A stretch of 6,104 nucleotides of DNA from positions 1 through 6,104 of the forward strand of contig DAOVJU010000225.1 in assembly GCA_030632095.1 (NCBI GenBank), given 5' to 3'. The position numbers were made by a program, and so were the translations under genes. The DNA comes from Chlorobiota bacterium (GTDB lineage: Bacteria > Bacteroidota > Bacteroidia > Bacteroidales > B39-G9). The notes under the pieces are model-generated. The model worked only from the letters and a program-made list of their open reading frames with translations, searched no databases and was not told the DNA's origin. This document shows, piece by piece, positions 1 through 5,210 of this stretch (its first letter is position 1; each line of letters begins with the position of its first letter).

Positions 1-457
1 ATACGTAGAACAGGGAATAAATCAAAGGCTTTTAAATGGTGGCAGTCAAGATATGGCAGTTGATGGAAGTGGAACACCTGTTGATTTTATTTGGACAGCA
101 ACTGAATTAAGTTTTATTGAAAGAATATTTATTGTTATAACTGATGGGTTAACTGAATTTACATCAAGTAACTTTGGTGCTATTAATGGTGGTTTGACAA
201 ATGGTGTGGAAATTTTAATTGAATCAAACGGTGTTGAAATTCCATTAGCTTTATGGAAGACAAATTTAGATATAGCACTCACAATGTATGACTATACTTC
301 ACCATTTAAAAATGGTGCTTATGTTGGCAGATGGACGTTTTCAAAAGATACAGGTGAACCATATGCATTAAGACCAGGTGATAAGATTATAGCAAGGGTT
401 CGGGATAATTTAACTGGATTAGATTTGTTTGAACAAGTAATAAAAGGAAAACTATAA
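1..457 (+). CDS. Phage virion-associated protein, 5'-truncated at window edge
   Basis: The reading frame is open from base 2 to the TAA at 455-457 and gives 151 visible residues; the true start lies left of the window. An internal ATG at 53 exists, but the residues before it (YVEQGINQRLLNGGSQD) run smoothly into the rest, so I do not take it as the start. The pattern NGGSQDMAVDGSGTPVDF followed by short alternating beta-like segments resembles, from memory, small virion proteins encoded near tail genes of many marine and Bacteroidota phages. No enzymatic motif, membrane segment or signal peptide is visible. It lies 18 bases upstream of the next gene on the same strand and probably shares its transcript. 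A structural (tail or head-tail) role is inferred from this similarity and from the LamG-like tail gene downstream. The exact function is unknown. Confidence 0.7.
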   Translation, partial: YVEQGINQRLLNGGSQDMAVDGSGTPVDFIWTATELSFIERIFIVITDGLTEFTSSNFGAINGGLTNGVEILIESNGVEIPLALWKTNLDIALTMYDYTSPFKNGAYVGRWTFSKDTGEPYALRPGDKIIARVRDNLTGLDLFEQVIKGKL

Positions 458-475
458 ATTTAAAACTATAATATT

Positions 476-769
476 ATGTATGCAGTAGACACATTATATG
501 AAGTCCAAAATACAGGACGTGCAAAAATTGGTGATGATATACCAATACGATTAATTAGAACGGTTGCACCGTCAATAGTGATTTATGGTAGTGAGGAAAA
601 ACCATCCGCAATTGCAGATATGCAAAACATACATACAGATTCAACACCGTTAATTGTTGCTGATTGGTATAATTTCGGTTCACTTCCAAAATTCATAGCT
701 TTTGTTGGTGATGTTGATGATATTGAAGTTTCAAATGTTCGGTTAGTTCCTATAAGTTCAATATCATGA
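476..769 (+). CDS. Hypothetical small protein of the phage structural module (97 aa)
   Basis: This is a 97-residue protein that I do not recognise. It is rich in Val, Ile, Asp and Ser, has no membrane segment or signal peptide, and looks like a mostly beta-strand small virion or accessory protein (for example the stretches DDIPIRLIRTVAPSIVIYGS and FIAFVGDVDDIEVSNVRLV). The ATG at 476 is the first start after an in-frame stop in the leader, and its leader is A/T-rich without a Shine-Dalgarno sequence. Its stop overlaps the start of the next gene as ATGA (766-769), which suggests translational coupling to the tail/receptor-binding candidate. This supports a small partner, chaperone or structural role for the same virion part, but that is inferred from position only. 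Confidence 0.75.
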   Translation: MYAVDTLYEVQNTGRAKIGDDIPIRLIRTVAPSIVIYGSEEKPSAIADMQNIHTDSTPLIVADWYNFGSLPKFIAFVGDVDDIEVSNVRLVPISSIS

Positions 770-1602
770 GTTTATTAAAAAAGGTTAGTCTTTTTGGTAA
801 GGTTGGATTGTTTGGTAAGATTGGTTTATTGAAATCAGAAGGTTTTATCTCAGAATATCAAGCAGTATATGATTCATGGACAACAAAGCCAAATGATTTA
901 ATTGCAGCAGCCCAAAATACAATGGTGAAGGGCTTCGTCAGCTCTGGAGTTTGGGCAAAAAAAGATGTGCTTTATGTTTTTGCAGCTCATACAAATAACA
1001 ATGGTGAAGCTCTTACAAATTGGAAAAATCCAGGTACACATAACGCAGTCTTAGTCAATGCACCTGCTTTTGTACCCTTTGAGGGCTTTACTGGAAATGG
1101 GACAACACAATATATTGATAGTAATTACAATCCCGATTCGCAAGGTGTTAATTTTATACAAAATAGTGCATCATTATTTTTATATACAAGAACATTTGTT
1201 GATGCGTCAGGTTTCGATATAGGTGCTTTTGATGGCGTTAATTTTAGCCAAATAGCGATACTTAACGGAGGCGGTCAAGCAACGGGTTCGATAAATGGGG
1301 GGACTATTGTGGCAGCAAATGGCATAGGACTTGGGTTATTTGTTACAAATAGGAGTGCAAATAACGCTGTGCAGTTATACCAAAATAAGTTATTATTAGG
1401 TGTAGATACTGATATATCCGCAAATCCAGTTAATATAAATTTATTTATGATGGCAAGAAATAATATATCCGCAGCTGATAATTTCACAATTCGCCAATAT
1501 GCAATGGGCGGAATGTCAAGCTCTTTAAATCAGCAAAACGTAAATGATTTAACAGATATATTTGAGGCATATATGGATAGTAACGGAAAAGGAGTAATAT
1601 AA
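766..1602 (+). CDS. LamG/concanavalin-like phage tail or receptor-binding protein candidate
   Basis: This is a 278-residue protein. Residues 1-23 are a basic, hydrophobic leader built on a 6-residue repeat (KVSLFG, KVGLFG, KIGLLK), followed by a globular region. The middle part, with FTGNGTTQYIDSNYNP, then an NSASLFLYTRT strand, an alternating hydrophobic/Gly-Asn pattern, and a C-terminal DLTDIFEAYMDSNGKGVI helix-and-tail, matches my recollection of LamG/concanavalin-like jelly-roll proteins at the end of tail modules in Flavobacteria phages. Such domains usually bind carbohydrate, so a host-surface receptor-binding or tail-fibre role is inferred. The start ATG overlaps the preceding stop (ATGA), and the terminal TAA overlaps the next ATG (TAATG at 1600-1604). 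No catalytic motif for a depolymerase is visible. The virion assignment is fairly sure; the receptor-binding function is a reasoned guess. Confidence 0.7.
   Translation: MSLLKKVSLFGKVGLFGKIGLLKSEGFISEYQAVYDSWTTKPNDLIAAAQNTMVKGFVSSGVWAKKDVLYVFAAHTNNNGEALTNWKNPGTHNAVLVNAPAFVPFEGFTGNGTTQYIDSNYNPDSQGVNFIQNSASLFLYTRTFVDASGFDIGAFDGVNFSQIAILNGGGQATGSINGGTIVAANGIGLGLFVTNRSANNAVQLYQNKLLLGVDTDISANPVNINLFMMARNNISAADNFTIRQYAMGGMSSSLNQQNVNDLTDIFEAYMDSNGKGVI
781..834 (+). repeat. Three tandem 18-base units in the tail-protein gene
   Basis: The units are 781-798, 799-816 and 817-834. The first two differ at only a few positions; the third diverges after its first half. They encode KVSLFG, KVGLFG and KIGLLK. 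The period is a whole number of codons, so unit gain or loss would keep the reading frame. Confidence 0.75.
1589..1594 (+). promoter_or_regulatory. Shine-Dalgarno-like site before the YfiM-like gene
   Basis: An AAGGAG sequence lies about 7 bases before the ATG at 1602. Most other starts in the window have only A/T-rich leaders, so this is one of the few places with a recognisable Shine-Dalgarno match. It supports the ATG at 1602, which overlaps the preceding TAA. Confidence 0.5.
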
Positions 1603-1994
1603 TGAAAAAACTAATTATAATATTATTTTTATTTACATTTTCTGTTAATGCTCAAATACAATTAAGTGAAGATTGGTCATTTAAGCCAGATAAGGCAAAA
1701 CACAGTATTGCTGGAAGTGTTATTGGTGGAGTTTCCTATATATCTTTTGGCAATAACCCTAATTGGGGTGAAAAAGATATTGATACTTACAAATATAAGT
1801 ATCGGGCTGCTTTGATAATGGTAAGTTTTTCAGCTATGGGTAAAGAATATTTAGATGTTATGATGGGAAAAGAAATCTCTTTAGCTGATATGAGTTATAC
1901 TATTTTTTCAGGAATGGCAACGGCATGGATTTTTAAGCGTATTTCAATACATAGATATAAAAAAAGAAAAGCTAAATTTAATATTGAATTTTAA
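1602..1994 (+). CDS. Exported YfiM/DUF2279-like protein in the putative lysis module
   Basis: This is a 130-residue protein. Residues 1-17 are a clear signal peptide (MKK, a hydrophobic core, then SVNA with likely cleavage before Q18). There is no lipobox cysteine, so it is not a lipoprotein by this sequence. The mature part carries D30-K31-x-x-H34, a Gly-rich segment (38-50), a hydrophobic stretch with G80-K81-E82-x-x-D85, then S93-x-x-D96 and a last hydrophobic segment (97-111) ending in a basic tail (KRISIHRYKKRKAK). The DKxxH...GKExxD...SxxD order matches my recollection of the YfiM/DUF2279 family of small envelope proteins, whose function is not established. The gene sits between a tail gene and a membrane protein, where Bacteroidota phages often carry lysis genes. 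A role in envelope disruption or modification is inferred only. Confidence 0.65.
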   Translation: MKKLIIILFLFTFSVNAQIQLSEDWSFKPDKAKHSIAGSVIGGVSYISFGNNPNWGEKDIDTYKYKYRAALIMVSFSAMGKEYLDVMMGKEISLADMSYTIFSGMATAWIFKRISIHRYKKRKAKFNIEF

Positions 1995-2015
1995 ATAATA
2001 TAAACAACTTAATAA

Positions 2016-2660
2016 ATGAAAGATTTTTTAATGCAAACTGATAATGTTGTTATTATACAGTTGATAGGAATTGTTACAGTATTAATTGTACAGGTAGCGC
2101 AAACAGCGAGGGCATATATTACTGCTAGAGTTTCAAGTAACCAGAATGAAAAAATTATATTAGATTTTGAAGAGTTTAAAGTTAAAAACAAAAAAGAACA
2201 TATTAGTTTAATTGCGACAATAGATAAGGTAGTAGAAAAGATTGAACATAATTCATTTATTCCAGCTTTTGAAATTGCTATTGAAATATATATTAAAAAT
2301 ATAGTTTCTGGATTTAGTTTTAATAGTAGAAATTTTAAAACATTAATGTTATCAGATACTATTAAATATAAAGATATATTTACTAATATACTCAAGTTTA
2401 GCTTTGAAAAATATAGTGATGAAGATTTAAGGAATAATTTTGATGTGCAAAATTTAGGGCTACCAGGGAAATTAGATTATCATAAAATAAAAGTAGACAA
2501 AAATAAGTTAATAAGTATTATAAAATTAGAGCAAGAATCTTACTTAATAGGGGTTAAACAAATAATTGAGTTTAAAACAAATGGTGATAGGCAGGATGCA
2601 TTTAATAAGCTTTGCAGGAACTTCATTTTTAATATAATTAAAGAAATATCCGCATTATAA
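2016..2660 (+). CDS. Single-pass membrane protein, last gene of the rightward block (possible holin-like)
   Basis: This is a 214-residue protein that I cannot assign to a family. Residues 11-28 (VVIIQLIGIVTVLIVQVA) form one strong membrane segment preceded by a short acidic N-terminus. A charged, Lys/Glu-rich helical region (about 38-75, possible coiled coil) and a soluble, Ile/Lys/Asn-rich domain follow to the end. ATG at 2016 is used; an alternative in-frame ATG at 2031 would remove five residues. The leader has no Shine-Dalgarno match, and the gene lies 21 bases after the YfiM-like gene. The position at the end of the structural module and the N-terminal anchor would fit a holin-like or other lysis-control role, but the long cytoplasm-like domain is larger than in most small holins. 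The function is open. Confidence 0.7.
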   Translation: MKDFLMQTDNVVIIQLIGIVTVLIVQVAQTARAYITARVSSNQNEKIILDFEEFKVKNKKEHISLIATIDKVVEKIEHNSFIPAFEIAIEIYIKNIVSGFSFNSRNFKTLMLSDTIKYKDIFTNILKFSFEKYSDEDLRNNFDVQNLGLPGKLDYHKIKVDKNKLISIIKLEQESYLIGVKQIIEFKTNGDRQDAFNKLCRNFIFNIIKEISAL

Positions 2661-2694
2661 AAATTTAGGTTTTTTTTGTTTTTTCATATGGTTT

Positions 2695-2722
2695 GCCCTC
2701 TACTATTTATTTAGTAGGGGGC
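2695..2722 (+). terminator. Hairpin between the convergent blocks, likely terminator of the rightward transcript
   Basis: Arms 2695-2705 (GCCCTCTACTA) and 2712-2722 (TAGTAGGGGGC) form an 11-pair stem with a 6-base loop. In rightward RNA all 11 positions pair, counting one U.G wobble (2699 with 2718). In leftward RNA that position is an A/C mismatch. Only three Ts follow on the + side, so the classical U-tract is weak. A T-rich run (2670-2684) lies upstream of the stem rather than after it. The hairpin overlaps the last codons of the methyltransferase gene, whose stop lies in the loop. Confidence 0.55.
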
Positions 2723-3777
2723 TTTAAATATTGGAACATATGTTTAATAGTGGGTAAATTCCATCCATCACCTAATAAACTAGCTGCTTGACTTCTGCTT
2801 AAAGTGTCACAGTAATTGCCGGGAAACCCTTGAAGTTTACAAAGTTCTGATTTATTTAATAATCTAACTTTTTGATTATCTAAACAATGCAATGGTTCGT
2901 TTGATTGTAATAATGCCGGGCTTTTACCTTTTGTTATTCGCCCACGCCTTGTAGTTGATGTTGGAAACGCCAAATTTAAACAATCGTTTTTTGTTAAAGT
3001 ATCAAATCCCTTAACTGTGTTGGTTTTAACTTTTATTTCGTTGTTTTCTATGTAGACCAAATTAGGCAACTGCCTGTTTTGGTTTTTTCGCAAATTTACA
3101 TATTTATTTAATTTTTCATTATCAGTAAAACCGAATGTCTTATGTTCACTCATTAATAATGTTTGAGCTTTTTCAGTTTCAACATACCCACTTTCAATAA
3201 TATCTTTAAACATTATTTTCCTGTCTTTTGGTTGTGGAATATCAGAAACTATATCACCAAATAAACCATCTTGCTTAGTTCTTATATTGGTCCAATAATA
3301 TCGATCGCGTAACTGAGCTGTTACTAATTTTGAATTAATTCGAACAGGATAAATACCTAAAGCTCGTGACATAATTCCCACATCTTTTTTTGATGCACTA
3401 CCTACATTTTCCTGCAAAAATAAAACATCTGGATTTATTTTTTTGATATGATTTAATATTTCAATAAATACCCAAAATAAAGAACTTCTATTACCATTTA
3501 TTCCTGCACGTTTTCCGGCAATACTTAAATCTTGACATGGTGAACCAGATAAAATAATATTAATAGATTTCCAATCAATATTCCATTCTTTCCAGTTCAA
3601 AATATTACCTAATTGTATGGTATCTGAAAAATGATATTGTGTTAATTTAATTGCAGCCGGTTTTATTTCGCTTGAATAATATTTATCGATCTTTATTCCT
3701 AAATCTTCAAAAGCTTGTCTACCTGTATTCATGCCATTGAATAAACTAAGTACTATCAATCCTTTATCTATATCCAT
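2707..3777 (-). CDS. DNA (cytosine-5) methyltransferase, Dnmt3-like phage type
   Basis: This is a 356-residue enzyme expected to transfer a methyl group from S-adenosylmethionine to C5 of cytosine in double-stranded DNA. The motifs are in canonical order. Motif I, for SAM binding, is LSLFNGMNTG (10-19), with Asn where Asp is most usual. Motif IV is GSPCQDLS with catalytic Cys81. Motif VI is ENV at 123-125. Motif VIII is QLRDR at 155-159. A 166-300 segment probably holds the target-recognition part. Motifs IX/X are LNKSELCKLQGFPGNYC (307-323) and LLGDGWNLPTI (334-344). The order and spacing resemble Dnmt3-like methyltransferases common in phages. The length is normal, all catalytic residues are present, and the gene looks intact. 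The ATG at 3777 follows an in-frame stop and overlaps the preceding 30-residue gene by 10 bases. No cognate restriction enzyme is visible, so protection of phage DNA is the likely role. The target sequence cannot be read from the protein. Confidence 0.95.
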   Translation of the reverse strand: MDIDKGLIVLSLFNGMNTGRQAFEDLGIKIDKYYSSEIKPAAIKLTQYHFSDTIQLGNILNWKEWNIDWKSINIILSGSPCQDLSIAGKRAGINGNRSSLFWVFIEILNHIKKINPDVLFLQENVGSASKKDVGIMSRALGIYPVRINSKLVTAQLRDRYYWTNIRTKQDGLFGDIVSDIPQPKDRKIMFKDIIESGYVETEKAQTLLMSEHKTFGFTDNEKLNKYVNLRKNQNRQLPNLVYIENNEIKVKTNTVKGFDTLTKNDCLNLAFPTSTTRRGRITKGKSPALLQSNEPLHCLDNQKVRLLNKSELCKLQGFPGNYCDTLSRSQAASLLGDGWNLPTIKHMFQYLKPPTK

Positions 3778-3860
3778 TTGGTTGCTTTAAATTTAGCTGT
3801 TTTTACTGATTCAGCTTTTTGATGGTTATTTAATTTTATTGGCTGTAGGATTAGTTTCAT
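3768..3860 (-). CDS. Probable 30-residue basic small protein coupled to the methyltransferase
   Basis: A short frame from ATG (3858-3860) to TAG (3768-3770) encodes 30 residues beginning MKLILQPIKLNNHQKAESVK. It is strongly basic (seven Lys) with no membrane segment. Support comes from its position: its ATG overlaps the preceding stop as ATGA (3857-3860), a GGAAAG purine run precedes it, and its stop overlaps the methyltransferase start by 10 bases. It therefore fills the only apparent gap in this gene string. It could be a real small protein or a coupling peptide that carries ribosomes onto the methyltransferase start. I do not recognise the sequence, and its short length limits confidence. 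Confidence 0.5.
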   Translation of the reverse strand: MKLILQPIKLNNHQKAESVKTAKFKATKWI

Positions 3861-4114
3861 TTACTTTCCTTTAAATGAACATTATCTTTAATTAATTCCT
3901 GAGTAAAATCTCTTATTGATATTTTCCAATCATCTAGCTCGCCAATTGAACTTTGCCCAAATGTAAATTTAGTTATTGCTTTTACTGATTTTTCAATTTT
4001 TCTAAATTCCATCTTTAGATTATAATTGAATTCATATTGATTCAGGATATCATGTATATTGTCAGCATATATGACTAATTCTGCTAATTCTTCTTGTGAT
4101 AGTAGTTTGCTCAT
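3857..4114 (-). CDS. Hypothetical 85-residue helical protein
   Basis: The protein is charged and predicted mostly helical. It begins MSKLLSQEELAELVIYADNI and carries Lys/Glu-rich helices around residues 34-48 and 63-82. It has no membrane segment, signal peptide or Cys/His metal site. I do not recognise a family. Its ATG overlaps the upstream stop as ATGA (4111-4114), and its own TGA overlaps the start of the 30-residue frame the same way (3857-3860), so it is probably made from a coupled polycistronic message. An early accessory or regulatory role is possible from position, but nothing in the sequence shows one. Confidence 0.75.
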   Translation of the reverse strand: MSKLLSQEELAELVIYADNIHDILNQYEFNYNLKMEFRKIEKSVKAITKFTFGQSSIGELDDWKISIRDFTQELIKDNVHLKESK

Positions 4115-4311
4115 ATGTCTTTATCAAATTGTATGTATATAGCACTTATTGAAAACGATAACCATGAAGATAATCCAACATGTATAGCTCTTATATCTGG
4201 ATTCCATAAGCTTGCATTTAATTCATTATTTATATATGCGATGCTTAAATAAATAATAACAAAAGTTAATATTGTTATTATTGTTGCTTGTATAATTTGT
4301 TTGTTTTTCAT
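4111..4311 (-). CDS. Small two-segment membrane protein (66 aa)
   Basis: The protein has a basic N-terminus (MKNKQ), a first membrane segment at about residues 6-27 (rich in Ile/Thr/Leu), a short polar stretch around residues 28-43, then a second hydrophobic segment at about 44-60 (VGLSSWLSFSISAIYIQF) and an acidic end (DKDI). No family is recognisable. Both ends overlap neighbours as ATGA (4308-4311 and 4111-4114). Small membrane proteins in phage early regions can act in superinfection exclusion or as inhibitors of host processes, but no such function can be read here. Confidence 0.75.
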   Translation of the reverse strand: MKNKQIIQATIITILTFVIIYLSIAYINNELNASLWNPDIRAIHVGLSSWLSFSISAIYIQFDKDI

Positions 4312-4610
4312 ATACCCAAAGCTTTTACTATTGGTTCTAAATCTTTTTTACCTTTTAATATTATTTCAAAACCTTCACGTTTCACAAAATTAATACCCTC
4401 TTTTTCAAGTTCATCAACTGCCAATTTCCAAGTGTTGTTTACTCTTTTAAATTGGGCTATTACATTTTGATTGTTAGTATTTTCTTTTATGTTTTTTGTG
4501 AGATTTAAAAAACAAACTTGGCTCATTTTGTTTATCGCATCAAAAATACCTTTTTCATTATCAGTTTTCGCATTTCTGCCTATTTCAATTAGTTGGTCAT
4601 CAAGGAACAT
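4308..4610 (-). CDS. Hypothetical 100-residue soluble protein
   Basis: I use the ATG at 4608-4610 (MFLDDQLIEIGRNAKTDNEK), giving 100 residues. A longer version begins with TTG at 4629-4631 and adds seven residues, but it would overlap the preceding gene by 32 bases instead of 11, so ATG is preferred. The product looks alpha/beta and soluble, with a Lys-rich C-terminal part (VDELEKEGINFVKREGFEI, then LKGKKDLEPIVKALGI). No catalytic motif, signal or membrane segment is visible, and I do not recognise a family. Its TGA overlaps the start of the 66-residue membrane protein as ATGA. Confidence 0.75.
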   Translation of the reverse strand: MFLDDQLIEIGRNAKTDNEKGIFDAINKMSQVCFLNLTKNIKENTNNQNVIAQFKRVNNTWKLAVDELEKEGINFVKREGFEIILKGKKDLEPIVKALGI

Positions 4611-4851
4611 ATTTGTAAATTTTAAGTTCAACAGCTAAATTACTTTCTAATACATAATAAAATTCATTTACACCTACTTTAAGGGTGTCTTTATTAATTA
4701 CAGTCCATTCATGCCCTTTAAATCCCAAAACGCTTTTTATATTCAAATATTCATATGTTATTTGAATATTTGACTGATTGTTATACACGGGATATTGTAA
4801 TTTTTCCGTATTTGGCCACAAAAGGGCTATTAATAATAATATTGTTCTCAT
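4600..4851 (-). CDS. Small exported or membrane-anchored protein (83 aa)
   Basis: Residues 1-12 (MRTILLLIALLW) form a short hydrophobic N-terminus with one Arg, like a signal peptide or membrane anchor. The rest (NIQITYEYLNIKSVLG, EWTVINKDTLKVG, FYYVLESNLAVELKIYKYVP) is strongly beta-like and would face the periplasm if exported. No lipobox cysteine or known motif is visible. The start overlaps the previous stop as ATGA (4848-4851), and its TGA overlaps the next start by 11 bases. A perfect 11-base inverted repeat lies inside it (4743-4773). An envelope-targeted role is inferred from the leader; its specific function is unknown. Confidence 0.7.
   Translation of the reverse strand: MRTILLLIALLWPNTEKLQYPVYNNQSNIQITYEYLNIKSVLGFKGHEWTVINKDTLKVGVNEFYYVLESNLAVELKIYKYVP
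4743..4773. repeat. Perfect 11-base inverted repeat inside a small gene
   Basis: TCAAATATTCA (4743-4753) and TGAATATTTGA (4763-4773) are exact reverse complements with a 9-base spacer. A second, mutually exclusive 9-base pairing uses ATTCAAATA (4741-4749) and TATTTGAAT (4759-4767). Both stems are nearly all A/T, so they are weak as RNA hairpins. They lie in the coding region of the 83-residue protein. Confidence 0.5.
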
Positions 4852-5042
4852 TTCAATGTCTTTTTAAATTTTTGCCAGGATACCCGACTAACTAAAAACA
4901 CTGAACCAATAAATAAAAGTCCTGCAATTTCATCATAAGCTATGTTTGTTTCAACATAGGGATAAATCCCAATCATAACCAAGTAAATTACTAAAAATAT
5001 ACCTGCAAATGTTAATTCTAGTTTGTGATATTGTTTTTTCAT
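4848..5042 (-). CDS. Small two-segment membrane protein (64 aa)
   Basis: The protein has a basic N-terminus (MKKQYHK), a first membrane segment at about residues 9-28, a short polar loop with acidic residues (ETNIAYDE), a second hydrophobic segment at about 39-54, and a basic C-terminus (WQKFKKTLK). The charge pattern suggests both ends lie in the cytoplasm. No family is recognisable. Its ATG overlaps the preceding 55-residue gene as ATGA (5039-5042) and its TGA overlaps the next start (4848-4851). It is one of a run of small membrane-directed proteins in this early operon, and may act at the host membrane during takeover, which is an inference. Confidence 0.75.
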   Translation of the reverse strand: MKKQYHKLELTFAGIFLVIYLVMIGIYPYVETNIAYDEIAGLLFIGSVFLVSRVSWQKFKKTLK

Positions 5043-5206
5043 AACGCATATCCGTATTTAAATCCAAAATAAATAATATTAAACAAAACAACCATAAAGT
5101 CAATAAACATTGTTTTTTTAGTTGTTTTTTTACCAAAAGACATTCTATGAATAGCAAATAATCCTGATATAATAATAAATGCTTCTGTACATTGTATGTA
5201 ATTCAT
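5039..5206 (-). CDS. Very small membrane protein (55 aa)
   Basis: From ATG (5204-5206) to TGA (5039-5041) this frame encodes 55 residues starting MNYIQCTEAFIIISGLFAIH. It has two hydrophobic segments (about 9-19 and 33-49) joined by a basic loop (RMSFGKKTTKK). The TGA overlaps the next gene's ATG (5039-5042), and the start is 4 bases after the nuclease stop, so it fills the space between these genes exactly. A competing frame on the same strand, 4951-5157, begins with TTG, overlaps the next gene by 92 bases and is not credible. I do not recognise a family; the membrane topology is predicted by eye. Confidence 0.7.
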   Translation of the reverse strand: MNYIQCTEAFIIISGLFAIHRMSFGKKTTKKTMFIDFMVVLFNIIYFGFKYGYAL

Positions 5207-5210
5207 GGTT

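Noticed and set aside
46..282. Leftward 78-residue frame opposite the first virion gene
   Set aside because: It is a shadow of the rightward gene; the window has no leftward transcription unit on this side of the hairpin.
1275..1487. Leftward 70-residue frame inside the LamG-like tail gene
   Set aside because: It is antisense to a well-supported gene and has no leader, neighbour or recognisable product.
2009..2395. Leftward 128-residue open frame rich in Ile/Leu, antisense to the 214-residue protein gene
   Set aside because: It starts with TTG, lies entirely opposite a better-supported gene and has the hydrophobic composition expected from the complement of AT-rich coding DNA.
2661..2694. 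T-rich stretch after the 214-residue gene as a terminator U-tract
   Set aside because: The T runs come before the only good hairpin on the + strand rather than after it, and I see no GC-rich stem immediately upstream of them.
4288..4470. Rightward 60-residue frame within the leftward small-gene operon
   Set aside because: It is antisense to the 100-residue gene and isolated from any rightward gene in this block.
4308..4631. Longer 107-residue version of the soluble hypothetical protein
   Set aside because: It needs a TTG start and a 32-base overlap; the ATG at 4610 gives the shorter overlap.
4951..5157. Leftward 68-residue frame overlapping the 64-residue membrane gene
   Set aside because: It begins with TTG and overlaps the next gene by 92 bases, whereas the 55-residue frame in the same space has ATG and an exact ATGA junction.
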